Assembly (NCBI GenBank): GCA_933228895.1
Contig: OW121848.1
Location: 100,707,470-100,771,469 of the forward strand
Source: Platycnemis pennipes
Lineage: Eukaryota; Arthropoda; Insecta; Odonata; Platycnemididae
Length of the DNA stretch: 64,000 nt
Direction: 5' to 3'
In this document: positions 25,321 to 37,860 of the stretch, piece by piece
How positions within the stretch are numbered: the first letter of the stretch is position 1
How the letters are laid out: every line of letters begins with the position of its first letter
Made by a program: the position numbers and the translations under genes
Notes under the pieces: model-generated
Databases searched by the model: none
What the model saw: the letters and a program-made list of their open reading frames with translations, nothing else
What the model was told of the DNA's origin: nothing

Positions 25321-28189
25321 GGAATCCGCTCGGGCATCGGTCTGCGGCCAAGCTGTTCTTCCAAAACAAGCAACGAATATGACAACGCTCGCTAATAGCA
25401 TACCGCCCGAGGAGCGATATTTCCGGATGGTAAAATCGTACAGGAGGAGATTTATGTCCATTGTAGAAGAAGAGGGGAGATTATTATGCAGTAGTGACGT
25501 TGATTGTATGCACAGGAAATCGATAAGAAAAGTTGGTTGGAATACATATTTTAATTTCTAACATTTTCTTTGCTAAAGGCATTTGCCTCCTTAGTATCTT
25601 ACACTTATGACTCTTTACGTTTAAATAAAAATTATCAAAGCGATGTTAAATATTTTTTTGAGAAACTAAAGATAACAAGAGTTTATTACACTCTCAAAAA
25701 GTAGATTTAGTTCTGCCATGTATTAAAGCATTTGAAGTAAAAATAATGAAAAACTAAAGACGCGTGGATTGTTGTTAAGCCCATCATCATGGAGAGGTAG
25801 ACGGAATTTCGTGAAATCGACCACATTCGAGTGAAAATAGAAAGAATAAATGTTATGATTATCAATTAATCTGGGAAAATAAAATAACAGCGCAATTTAA
25901 AGCTTTACAGATTAAGGGAAATTAAAAGAAAAACAAAAACTATAAATTGGCTTCTTGGAACGAATTGGAAGGATATGGAAATACTTAAAATCAGAGCAAA
26001 AATTTAATATGCAAGGTAAACAGACGCAAGCTTGCGTGCCTGCACAATATTTATTGTTTTAAACCTGGGAAATATCTCTATAAGAAATGGCAGGGGAGTT
26101 CATCTTCTTATTTAGTGCAAATTAATTAGAACAAATTTATAATTAATTCAAATGTCAATGGCGATGAGCAGTCACTCCAGAAGAGTTCACTGACGTATCT
26201 AAGGTATCAGTAAGAAAAGGGTTGAATAGTTCGGGAATATAATGAGAAATGTGCGAGATGACTAAGCACTTAGAGTGAAGCAAAAAGAAAAATAGTAAAA
26301 AAGTGTAACGTCAGCCTGCAAAATCGTATTCGGTGTATAATAAAGTTAAAATCTACAGGAAGCATGGTAAAAACTAATAATTTGAATGAACTTATTTGAA
26401 GACTTATCATGCGAACGTCTTAATTTGCACTCATTTTGGGGAGGATTAAAATTCAAGTGATGATTTTGCAGATTGAAAATGGAGTTTAAAATTCAGAGTT
26501 TGAAGGGGTAAATGAATGTGGCAGAGGAATATGAAAGCTTTAATTAGAATGGAAATAAAGGCATTCCAAAAATCAAGTTTAAATCCAAGTGAGGAAAGAA
26601 AGATGTGGAAAAGACTTTGCGTAAGGGATTAGAAGAGTAACGCGGGAAAAGGTGAAATGAAAAATATTCAACACATTACGAAGACGAGGATTACTCAAAA
26701 ATAATTTCGAGAATTTGGAAAGATTGAAATTAAGAAACTTTAACGCTAAGCAAGGTTTATCATGAAGTTTAGTATGATGTTTCTAAGTAGGTACTACAGT
26801 GAGAACGATGTTGAGAAAATTAGAACTGTACAAGGTAGTTTAGATATTTCAGTGACATGGAAGGATTAGGCGTGGAAGATTTGTAAGTGGAAAAAAAGGC
26901 AAATAAAATTTATGAAGTTCATTGGCAGTATGGAACTATAATTTTTAGAGGATAATGCGACACAAACCAACAGATGGAGCAGATAATGACAATTCAAAAA
27001 ATGAATGAACAACGAATGCGCCTGATTGCTCAGCCACGGCATATCTGATGTGGTAGCCTCGACAGCATATTGTCTCTCCGCCTAAATTTTAATCCAAATT
27101 ACAATAAGAAGAAACGATTTTATGCGAAACATATAGCGCATTTCGGTTTAAGTAAATGCTAAGGCTGGTCATAAATAGATGTGAGATAAGCCAAACTATT
27201 TATCAAGAGTAAATCACTTAGGTAATGAATTTGACTGGAAAAGAGTCAAACGGAAGAGACATATACGAGTTTGGATTGATTTTAGCCTAGTTCCCTGTTC
27301 GTGGATTTGTGGGGAGAGAAAGCAGGAGAAACATGGCCCGAAAAAACATAAACCTTAATTAATATATATAATTTTGATGCTACATTTTCCTGGGCGAAAT
27401 TTTGTCAATGTTTACAAAAATCTGACAAAAAATGAAAAATAAACTTTTCACTGTGAACATATCACTAAAGATGTTTGCATGTATGCGCAAACAAATATAT
27501 GTAACATTGAGTTTCCCGCAACTCTACGTTTATGGAAGATGTTTCTGAAAGTAATTGGACTACGTTAACATCCTCATTCCATTAGCATAAATTTCAGTGC
27601 TAAATGCTACGTTTTCATTCATAGAAGAGCGGTAATGAGAATTTACGGTAATTTGCAAACGTGTTTACAATGCCAGCCATATTTATTTTTCATCGGACTT
27701 CGATAGCTTCTATTTGCTAGTTAGTGCTGCGGATTCATATTGGCACAGCCGCATCAACAGTAAGCATTAATCTCATTACCGATGTCAACATTGCCACATA
27801 GTCTCTACTCAATTGATGAAAAACATTAAAAAATATACCTTGACAATACAGATTAATTCAACGCCCTTTAATAATGAAAATATGAGAAATAATATTTTAG
27901 AGCTAACCCTAACCTCACCTCACCAAGTCCAATAGCATTAGTTTCGACCATCAACTCTTCACAGTAGGTAGATGAGGCTATCGACGAAATTAGGGCATAG
28001 GGAAATTAGGGCAATTTAGGACAATGAAAATAAGGAGTCCTCAGTTAATATTTATTCCTAAGTAAAGAAAAGAGAAAGGTAATGAGCAATAGGCTAAATG
28101 TGTTGAGCGCGGTCACTGCTTTTCTTTCACTGACACTTTTCATCACGGTCTTTTTTCTTTCACTGACCAACTGACTCCCAGTCATCACT
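25321..28189. other. AT-rich stretch with purine-rich plus strand
   Basis: Long gene-free stretch. From about 26,200 to 26,950 the plus strand is clearly enriched in A and G, as might be left by a very old retroelement or transcript, but I could not match it to a family or recover a reading frame. Confidence 0.55.
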
Positions 28190-28600
28190 CACCCCGACAC
28201 GTTTGTGTTTCAACGATCCCTGACTTACTCATCCACATTCCCTTCCTTCATCACTTGGCACTTCTTCCGTCCTACTCCCATAAGCCCACGATGGCTATTA
28301 TTTTCTCATCCCTCCCTTCACTCCGTCTCTTACTCCAACTGAAGAGCCCTTATGGGCGTAATGACGCGTCGGGGAGATTGAGGGGCCCAGAGAACGGAAG
28401 AAATGCAGTAGAAGGAAGTCGTAAGGGGCGAGGGGAAGGAGAACTGGAGAGAGAGGAATTAGGAGGAGAGACTGCGGGAGCTGGGGTGTGATTTGGTGAC
28501 GCAAATGGTTGGAGAAGACGACAGCTCGGCGATGAGGACTCACTGGCTGTCAAAGAGTTAGCCTGAGAAATACACGCCTCCAGTGGACACAGCAGACGCA
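28190..28600. repeat. Short GC-richer island
   Basis: Pyrimidine-rich up to about 28,340, then purine-rich to about 28,490 on the plus strand. Three overlapping frames of 78-87 codons on both strands come from this composition and are not called. Confidence 0.5.
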
Positions 28601-31289
28601 TGATCGAGTTCAATCAGTGCAACTCGTCTCCATATATGCTTGACAGCACAAATGCTAATTTTTTGATCAAGATAATTCTTAAATTGGAGGGTAAATAAAT
28701 TCTTAAATGTAAATAATTCAAATTCTTACCGAAAAGAAGGAAAGCCTGAAATGATACGATAGAGTAAATCATCCCGATGAAGAATCTTGAAGACGAGGTG
28801 AAATAATTCATGATTTTAAAACCCAAGTACGAAATCAGACGACTGGGTAACCTTTAGGGAACCTGAACTACGCAGAAAATTGGCAAGGCTTCACTCCATT
28901 AGGACCCCGAGATTCGAATTCATAGTAGCTCGTTTTGCGCTGCATCTCTGTTGAGGGATGATAAAGCAATGAATCCTCGCATACACCTGTTGAAGGGGGT
29001 ACCCATGCTTGCGCCATCTATTTTAGCTGCGTATTTCATGCCATTGGATACGACCTCGAAACAATAGTGACACGGAATATCTTGATGCATCGCGATGTAA
29101 CTCACGGTACTAGGTAAGTGGATTCCTCGTCATCCAACGCAATCACTGACCTACTACTGTTTGCTTGAAGGCATCTTTCAAGTCATCTACATTAATTGCT
29201 TTCATGCTCAAACTCAAAGAAGGAAGAAACTTTTCCTTGTTTAGTTACATATTCCAAGCTGGGCGTCCAAGAGGATTTTTGATTTGAACTGTTCCTTAGC
29301 TTTAAAAATTTTCGGAATGAAGGATGAAAAATAACACTGCAATTTCCACACTTATATTATTTATCACGGCCACAGTTTCATTGCCTCCCAAGGTAATATT
29401 AAGGTGAGTAAGTCAAGAGTTATGGGTAGTATAGATATGCAGGTGGTGAGACTGGTAGGGAGGAGGGAAGGAGAGGGGGTGTGTGTGAAAGGGCTGGGGG
29501 TAGTGAGGCACCTGGTGCAGGGCTCCCCGTGGATGGACCACCCGCAAGGTGGTAAACGTTTTCATTGAATTGAGTACAGAAACACATGAAATTCACCAAG
29601 ATATGTTGAAGTGTTCATGGTTGAAAATAAACTGGCCGAGAAGATTTCAAACCGCGGGGAGAGAGAACCAAAGGCGGCTTCCCTTGCGGTTAACTCACTC
29701 ATCTCCTTCTGCAATGCAAGAAAATTCCTTCCTTCCGTCATCATTGGCAACCCATCTTCAAAGATTTTCTAATAGAACCATTAATTCCAAAACAATATTA
29801 TTCAGTTTCATATGCTTAAATTCGCACAGAAATACACGTACATAGGTTTTGGAAAAATGAACCACTGATATTTTGATTCGCCTCATACAATTTAATATAA
29901 TATATACAAAACTTCTAAAGGCGTGAACATATTATACATACGTTACATCTGATATTCCCACGTATAAATATATGACTTTTCTTGAAATGATTTTCTTTAA
30001 TACTTGTAACGTATATTCCGCATCTTTTCTGAAATGCATATTCCGAGACTTTTTTGCGTCAATCCAAACATCAAATAATGGTGATCCCATTTCTAAGAGC
30101 AAGTATCTTAATGTTTTCCTTTAATAATTGTGCAGAGATGTGTAATCATTTAACCTGACAGGTCAGAGAGTCATAGAGTCAGTATATATTTAGTCAAAGT
30201 ACTATACTTACGCTATGCTAGGACTACAAATATACCAACAGTAAGGCACCTGTTATTACACAGGCCAGCCGTAATGATAGAGATCGAAAAAACTCAGGGA
30301 ATATTTTCATACTTCATAGTGAATTAGTCACTTGATCACGTACACCAGTTCGTTGTGTATTTCACTACCTTTCATTAAAATGATCTGCAGCACTTGTGCG
30401 TAATCAAGTATGTTCCCTGCTTTGACGAGGGATTGAATGCGTGGAATGAGTTAATTTGCTGATAATTTCCTCAAATTATATTTTTTTACACATAATTAGG
30501 TAATGTAACATAGGTCAAGAAATCTAGTCTCATAATAATTTAGTTCTCTGGTGGCTAAACATTAACTTGTCCTAGATTTACGAGTGAATTAACAGTAGAA
30601 TGACCAACAGGGGCATGATACCGACTAAATATCTCCCGTGCAGAAAGATATATAGACACAATGAACTCTAGCCTCCAATGGACCTCAAACTCCGATAAAT
30701 ATCCATTACGAAAAGTGGATGATAGACGCTCTCTAGTCAACCTACCACTATTTTACTCACACCCGAGCTGCACGGCAGTTTTTTTCATAACGATGCACCA
30801 CATCGTTAAATGCACGAGGTACCACTTATCTCCCTCCCTCTTCTCTACTGGCCTTATACTGCCCCCTATATCACTGACAGTTCTGAGGAAAAGAAAACAG
30901 CGATAACTTGGAGTTGAGTAAGGGTAGTGGAACTGATTACCATCGCCACCTACCATTCTGGGATATGGGTTGTTAAAGTATTTATAACCGACGATAAACT
31001 CAGGAATGCGTTGTTGGAAACAAAATAAACTACAGCGAATCATAAATTATCGAATATTCATAAACGATTTTCTTAATATAAAAGTTCAGGTATATGAGAG
31101 AAAAATCTGGCCAAATTTTTAAAAATATTTTTGCAGGTGTTCCGCAAGTTACTGTAGGTTGGAATTAACGATTAAAAACCCTATTATTCCTCTTATGGCC
31201 AGATATATATACACAGATGATGTGTTACTCAAGATAAATATCTTTTCTCTTTTCGTTCCATCAAAAATAATCTTTACCTTCCTCCAATG
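28601..31289. other. AT-rich stretch without a recognisable gene
   Basis: AT-rich DNA. A G-rich patch (about 29,450-29,510) interrupts it. Frames of up to 98 codons (29549-29845, 30753-31043) have no recognisable content. A box-B-like word on the minus strand near 28,905 lacks a convincing box A. Confidence 0.55.
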
Positions 31290-31435
31290 TGCCGGCCGCG
31301 GTAGCCAGGTCGGAAAAGCGCTGGCCAAGCAAGCAAAAGGTCGCAGATTTGAACCATTACAATCCTAATTCCAGGATTAAGATTTAGGCGAGACGATGCG
31401 ATGTAGCCAAGGCCGCTGGAGCATCTAAAACAAAA
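31290..31435 (+). mobile_element. tRNA-derived SINE-like element
   Basis: GCGGTAGCCAGGTCGG at about 31,307 resembles box A. GGTCGCAGATTTGAACC at about 31,340 resembles box B (GGTTCRANTCC with small changes). Their distance fits a tRNA-derived promoter. The wording resembles the module at 39.1 kb (GGCAGCCAGATTGGCAGCGGGC), so they may belong to one SINE superfamily. The 3' limit is a guess at the return to plain sequence. Confidence 0.5.
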
Positions 31436-31449
31436 ATATTCTACTACCT

Positions 31450-34200
31450 TCTTCAACTGCTTACTCCTCACTCTCTCCTATAACACGCCTTTCAGGATGT
31501 CATTGCTCTTATCACCTCCACCATCCATCCACCCTGCATCCTATTTCTCTCTCCTCGAAAACTTCTCTCCCATAACTCTTCGTTCCATAATATTTCTTCA
31601 TTTAAATTTTACCTGCCCATCTCATTTTCTCTATCACTCTCCACACCATACACCCCTGACGTCGCTCACCTATTGGATAAAAAAAATAAATCGTATACAT
31701 TTCCGCCTCCGCGCATTCAGAATCCACATGGCGAGGTAAGGGGAGCAATATTTCCCGCATCACTGCTTGGTAGCGGTGGGGCGCCGGCGCACCGAAAGCT
31801 CAAATTAAGCAAAAATAAACCAACTCCCTCTCGCGGAGTTTCTTTCTTCGTGAACTCGCAACATAACGCTTAACCGCTCCCCGCCGGGGCACCGAAGAAT
31901 GAATAACCAACCTCACACGCTTGTCTTTCCTGCAGTGCGTAAAACGAGCGAGGTTATTCGGAGAGAAGTCATAAAAACACGTGGAAATAAACAAGAGAGA
32001 GGGAGAGAGCGGTCTCCGCCCCGCCACACGAGGGGCGGCCCCTCCCGCATCGGCCCCGTCACGCAAAAGTGCCCTGCTCGGCCCTTCGTTACACGCACGG
32101 GGCCTCAAGTGCGCTCCCGTGCAAAGGCTGGCGGTTTCTCAGGCGCGCGGGAGAGTGGGGGCGGCGAAGGAAGGGGCTGGCTGGTCGGAGGAGGCAAATG
32201 CGGAGGAAATCAAAGAAACGTTCTCGCCCTTCCCTCCACTCGCCCTAACGACCGCGAACACTCGAGCCCGCGGCCTCGTCGCTAACGAGCTTAAAAACCC
32301 CTTTCCCGAAAGCCGCTCGCGGAGAAGGGGTGAGGGCCGGCGGAGACGAGGAGGGATACCGAATTGAAACGCGCCAAAGAGAGGCGGAGGAGAAAGAGAA
32401 AAAAAAGAAGGTGGTGGTGGCGGGAAAAAATAGAAGAGGAGAGCGAGAGGGGAGGAGGAAGGAAGGGAAATAAAAACAAGGGGAAAACTAAAAATATAGG
32501 AAAACTCCGGGCACGTTTCGGTCGCATAGCAAAACTTTCGCTTCCTTGGCCACCTAAATCTGAGGAGGCTACCGATTTCTTTTTGGTCGTTGATATTTTT
32601 TTCAACTCTCGGGCGGGACGATGGAACGGAAAAAAATGTGCCGAGGAGAATAAAATTAAAACTCAGACGCCTTTCCACTCAATCCCTATGGAACCGAGCG
32701 TTGAACTGGATTTCTAAAGCGCCGCGCGACAAAAATTTAGAATATTAATTAATGCAGCGGGGGCGTCCGCCACATTTATAGGTGACTGCCGACGAGTCTC
32801 TCGCTGACACGCTTCGGCTCTTCATCCTTCCCGGGAAATCTCAAGTGGTTTTGAAAAGAGAGGGGCAAACCTCCGTGAACACTATCTGCTGCACTTTTGA
32901 AAAATTCTTACCGCTTTTATTAGCTTTTTGAATCTTGGGTGGAAAAATACGGACGCATAAAGCGATATACATATCCCCAGGATCCTCTCCCCTCACGCCT
33001 CTTCCCCTCTCCACCATGCAGTTGCTGCCTTGCTGACACTCCCAACACGACCCCGTCCCGCGCCTCTTCTCACCCCCAACCCCTAAGAGAGAGGCCTCAT
33101 GCTCTCCCCTCCACCACCCCCCCCACTCTAAGTCCACGATCTTCGTCTTCTCCTCTCCCCTCCGATGGAATTTTTATTTTAATTACCAAAGCACCCGATA
33201 TTTTTAGCCCACGACTCTGTCGGGACCCCATTCTGTACCCTCCTCAAAACCTCCCTCTACCCTATTCCCCACCCTCTATGCCCTTGGCGCGCTCCCCTTC
33301 CGGATTTCGAGCCCCTCCTATCCCTTCCCTTAAACCTTCCTCCCGCCCTTCACCTCAATCCCTTCGCCGCCAACCTTCCGCGTACTCATCCCGTCACGGC
33401 GCAATGGGGTCTACTACGCGGGGCGGCGAGAAAGAGCGGGTGACGGAGAGGGGGCGTCGTGGGGAGAGGAGACACCCTTTCCGCTCACGACCAAAGGAAA
33501 ATCCACTCGCGCGCGAGGCATCCCTTATGCAAACACGTGCGGGGACCACTCTCTCCATCCCGGGCGCCGCCGCCGCACAGAATCTTCGACTCATCTCCAC
33601 GTCTCCTCCATCTCCTCCCGCGGAGCGCACACAACCGGCGGAGGCAGGCCCGCGCTCACATTAGCGATATGGGCTCGCGGCCGTGGATCGGATCCACGGC
33701 ACGCGCGTGCCCCCTCTGCCACCACTCCCTCTCTTTCTCTCCCGGCGCATGCATACCTGATGCGTCCTAAAAGGGGGCAAAAGTGGCGCCCGGAAAGGGG
33801 GGAGGGGGCGGAGGGGAAGTAAGGCACTCACACGTCACGGTTCGTAAATCGACTTGGCGGGGCATGGAAAATCAATTCGTAGCGAGAGTGTGTGTGAGCG
33901 TGAATATATATGTGCATAGGCATATGTATAAATATAAAGCAAACTCTCCCGCCTCTTGTGAAATGCGTGTTGTAAATGATCTCCGGCGAGTGGGTTATTT
34001 TGGAAATTTTCAGTAGCGACGCGACACGTGTTCACCAAATGATATCCGACTGCGGAAAGGGAAGCAGATGCGGACAGATATGGCGTGACTCCTTTCCAGA
34101 GTTCCTCGAAAATTGGATTAATTCTAAGATGGCTTGCGCATCGTCTTTGAACGAGAAGAGTGGGAAGCATGGTAGCTTGTTTTCAGGCGCTCAGTCGTAA
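31450..34200. promoter_or_regulatory. Largest GC-rich, CpG-rich island; possible regulatory region
   Basis: The most GC-rich block of the window. At about 31,990-32,300 CG dinucleotides are dense (for example GCGCGCGGGAGAG and GGGGCGGCGAAGG), followed by a purine tract at 32,340-32,480, a pyrimidine tract at 32,980-33,380, and a second CG-dense part at 33,390-33,760. An AT-rich TATAAATATAAAG lies near 33,927. The many overlapping frames (up to 241 codons at 32939-33664) run on both strands and encode Pro/Ser/Arg-rich low complexity, so I do not accept them. It may be a promoter or enhancer island, but no exon or start site can be assigned from sequence. Confidence 0.45.
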
Positions 34201-34599
34201 AAATATACAAAGGCAATGCCACCGAAAATGCTCTTTTTCGGAATAATATGAAAATCTAATTAAAGTAGTGAAATTTTGGAAAAAAGAAAATTAACATTTG
34301 GCTTAATTAAAAGAAAAACATAGGAGCTTTCGTAAAAACGGCCACTGGCATTGGCTTTGTTTTCAAGTTATAAACCCTCAAATACCAGAAGTGCGTAAAA
34401 TACAAAATTTTGAGTGCAACGTATACCTACTTAGCCAAGAACGATAAGTGATGATAACAAGTAGGTAAAATATTTTAAGCTCCATGAAATGGCATGAAAA
34501 AGTGAGACGTAAAGTTATCTTAAGAATATCGTTAGACTTGAAGAACTATACATGGGATCTATCAATCACCAGCCAAACGCCAATACCACGCAGCATGCC

Positions 34600-34639
34600 A
34601 ACAGTCATGCAATTACCGTATAGAAATTGCATGACTGTT
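34600..34639. repeat. Perfect inverted repeat, 15 bp arms
   Basis: AACAGTCATGCAATT (34600-34614) and AATTGCATGACTGTT (34625-34639) are exact reverse complements around a 10-base spacer. The arms do not extend further even with mismatches, so it is shorter than a typical microRNA precursor. It could be a small palindromic element or a protein-binding site. Confidence 0.8.
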
Positions 34640-35057
34640 TCGTTATAATCCGCCTGGCTTAGTTATTCTTTGGTTTCCTCGTATTTTTCACGCGGGAAGT
34701 CCCAGCGCTAGGTGAATTCACCTCCATAGAACGCGTTAACGACAAATCGAAGACATTCTATTTTCTTGGTTCATCAGATATTTTAGGCAAACCATGTCCT
34801 GTAGTATCCCGATATCCCATCTTTGGAACGACATCGAGTTACCCATCGCCCTTATTCACGGATGTGCTCACAGCATTTGCGTCCAATAAGAGAATCCAAA
34901 GCAGAAGAGGAACGCGTAATCCCACGCGTCGCTAAGAAAAGGTTATCATGAATCATTATAAGAATCTATTATAAGATTATACTCACAAAAACTCTTGAGA
35001 CAGAGTGCGGTTCCTTATAAAATGCATTTCGTTCCTATCTTGAGTAGCTGAACAAGG

Positions 35058-35095
35058 CTTACCTGAAAAAATAAAAAAAACAATTAATCATTAGT
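35058..35095 (-). promoter_or_regulatory. Candidate recursive (ratchet) splice site
   Basis: Read on the minus strand: a branch-point-like CTAAT, then TTGTTTTTTTTATTTTTTCAG, immediately followed by GTAAGC. A 3' splice site fused to a 5' splice site with no exon between them is the form of ratchet points described in long introns of Drosophila. The junction lies between 35063 and 35062. It fits a window without exons inside a very long intron on this strand, but a chance match in AT-rich DNA is possible. Confidence 0.45.
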
Positions 35096-35135
35096 CAACT
35101 CACCACATTTTCAAAATTACAGACAATTAGATGTC

Positions 35136-35164
35136 ATTCAATAATTATTGCATAATTATTGAAT
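35136..35164. repeat. AT-rich perfect palindrome, 13 bp arms
   Basis: ATTCAATAATTAT and ATAATTATTGAAT flank the three bases TGC. The arms are exact reverse complements. In AT-rich DNA such palindromes arise more easily, so function is uncertain. Confidence 0.75.
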
Positions 35165-37070
35165 TATATTTTTCTACTGAAAACTTGTATTTGATACTAA
35201 AATTGTAATACTTCTTTGATATTTATAATTTAAGTTTTAATATGCCAATAATTTTTATTATCACTTCTAATCTAGTTCTATTAAGCCTTGTGATTGTTGG
35301 TGCTTATGTATAAACACACGTTTTGTAAAGTACTAAAGTAGATAGGTAATTTATTCACACTAGAACATCGTCCCTTAAGATGAACAAACTCTGAAATAAA
35401 CAGTTTTATGTCAATGTCCCACTTTTTGACAACAAAGAATACACATTGTTAGAAACAATACAATATTTTAACAACAAGAGTTATGTTAAATCACAAAATC
35501 ATACAAACGAATACCTAAAATTTGGGGATACATGTCCATGGAGAGGAAAAGGAAATTTAATTGGCCTAATAACATATTATTAGGACGGTTTAAAATATGT
35601 ACACATATACTGTTTCTTTAAATCATCAGGTGGGGAGTATAAGAATTTTACACCGGTAACTTGTAATGACTTTAAAAAGGTTGCAGTACGGTGTCCTGGG
35701 TAGAGCAGATATTGGGATGAGGATCGTAACGATTGTTACAGTAGATGATCATGTAGATGACAAAGTAGGGAGTATTGCACAAAAGCTGTTATTAGTAGAG
35801 TGATGCGGCAGGCCATTCGGAAAAAAGATGCGCTTTTGACTGAAGTCCATGGCTTGAAAACAGGGAGAACCTCGATGGACAAGTCACACGAAAACTTAGT
35901 GAAGTGTTTTCATGGATATCCACAGGCGGCGCAGTGAAAGGAACTGCTTCCTTACCGTTTCATATCAATTTCACACGCCGTTGAGCTTACAATAAGTACT
36001 TGGCTAGCTCTACCTTCCCAAACTAGACCGACCTTCGTGTTGAATACGATGTTTTTCTTTACTAGCGGGAGGAAGCCAACATCTAAGGTTGTTGGCGCCA
36101 TTAAAAATGTGACGGTGGTGGGTATTTGAATTTTATTTTCTGTGGATGAAGGGTAGAGAGGAACACAGTGAGAGCGATATTAATTTGCCCTAAACTAATA
36201 GAGGGGCCCAAGGTTGTCAATTTCCATCTGACGGACGTAGTATTGAATTTGAAATACCCTTCACACGGCAGTCTAGAAGGGACTAAACGGCTTCCAACTA
36301 AAATATTTTTTACCACGTTCACGATTCAAACCCAGTCCATTGAGATGAGAGGTAGCAGATAGTCCTCAAGATAGCAGAAGTAACTCAAAACCAATGATTA
36401 AATTAGTTATATCAAGTGAAAACCAACAACTTGAATCAAATTTTAATTGAAACTCAGCATTTCAGCTAGGTTTACGATTACCTAAATAATAAAACCATGA
36501 GGACTTCAGCGTTTAAAAAAAATAAGAAGGTGATTTTGGGACGAATTTCAATCAATTAGGGACTCATGACTCGGAATAGACCCGAATTCCGTTTAAACCA
36601 CTATAAAATCCTTGAAAGACTTAGGATTTTATTGTTGTAATGTCTCATTCACCGGTAATAGAATAACATGGGCTGGGTCTCTTCGCCTTTTTAACTGGCT
36701 CTACTTTTTATTCACATGTACTTTAACATGACTTTCAGCATCAAGTGTTGTCAAAAACCAGGAAAATAATACACACTCGCTCAAAAGCTACAGATTTTCT
36801 AAACCTAACGGGTTATTTTATTCTTTGGACCAGGATAGTGGGCGTACTATAGGAATATCAAATAATGAAGTTGTTTAGCAACCATGACTGCGCCTAAAGA
36901 AATTTATTCGGGATTTCACACAGCTGAAATTTAGTTACGGTACCAAGAGGGGCAAGGTTGGTTAGTACATGTTAAATTACTCATGAAACTCTCCAGGCCA
37001 CGAACCGTTGTCAATCGGCACAGGCGACTTTATCCTCAAGCAAACATGATACGTAACGAATCGCCATCCC

Positions 37071-37860
37071 CACGATGAAAGTCACGGGGGCAGTTGCCTT
37101 CTTAAAATTTCCTTCCTTTACGTCGAGCATGCTGCTGATTTTCATGACACCCGAATCCTACACTTTGCATCCGGGTGGGAGGAGGAGGAACAACTTCCTC
37201 CAAGGAAAGCACTCTTTTATTTCGCCCTTCGTGCTCAACGTACATCAACCTCACTTCCCGAAAGGCGCAGAAGAGAACGTGAGTGCGCCACCTCAGATTC
37301 CTTCACGGTCAAGTGGAACCGCATCCGCCACCGTTTCGGAGTTTATCCGGAAGTTCTTCTTTCATCCCTCCTTCCTCTCGTCACGCTCCTTCAACCACCT
37401 TCCATCTTATCCCCCCAATACCCTCCTTCCCAGTGCCCTCTTGGTTTCTCCCCTCCTCCACTTTACCCGTGACTCACATCGTGCGTACCCTTCACCCCTC
37501 ACGAGGGTTTCCACCCAATTGCGTTGCAGCCCGGCTTCTCTCTCCCTCCTCTCCCATTGATCCCTTCACTGAACTGAAACTTTTGTCACCATCGCTCCAC
37601 GCCAGAGTCGTTCTCCACACGTCGCTCTCGTTCATTTTTTTTGCAACGGGAGTTCCAAAAAGCGATCCCACGGTCAATTTCGCCATTAGCAGACGTGAGT
37701 GGAAATGTCAAATGGGGGTGCGTTTGCTCCGGGCGATGAGGAATGCAACGCTACAGAAGCGTGCCGCGCGCCCGTATTCGAAACAATGACGAGATCACTT
37801 CGGCTGCGTCTTGGTTAATTACGAGAATCCTGGCGCCGCGTGCCGAAGCTTTGGAATACA
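37071..37860. repeat. GC-richer pyrimidine-rich island
   Basis: C/T-rich plus strand, especially about 37,360-37,620, with CG-containing words at both ends. The frames of 161 and 168 codons are overlapping, Ser/Pro/Leu-rich and compositional, so I reject them as genes. Confidence 0.55.

Larger units (their letters stand above)
34201..37070. other. AT-rich stretch holding two palindromes and a ratchet-like splice site
   Basis: No gene. The stretch contains a perfect 15 bp inverted repeat at 34600-34639, a recursive-splice-like motif on the minus strand at 35058-35095, and a 13 bp palindrome at 35136-35164, each listed separately. The short frames at 36101-36362 on both strands are not convincing. 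Confidence 0.55.

Noticed and set aside
31899..32717. Several overlapping frames of 100-179 codons on both strands
   Set aside because: Stops are rare because of composition. Amino-acid content is Arg/Gly/Glu- or Ser/Phe/Pro-rich repeats, without a family signature.
32939..33664. 241-codon plus-strand frame, the longest outside the transposons
   Set aside because: It lies in a polypyrimidine and CG-rich tract. The product is Pro/Ser/Arg-rich low complexity with equally open frames on the other strand, and no domain is recognisable.
36300..36345. SINE head on the minus strand (GGGTTTGAATCGTG)
   Set aside because: Only box B is present; no box A at an acceptable distance.
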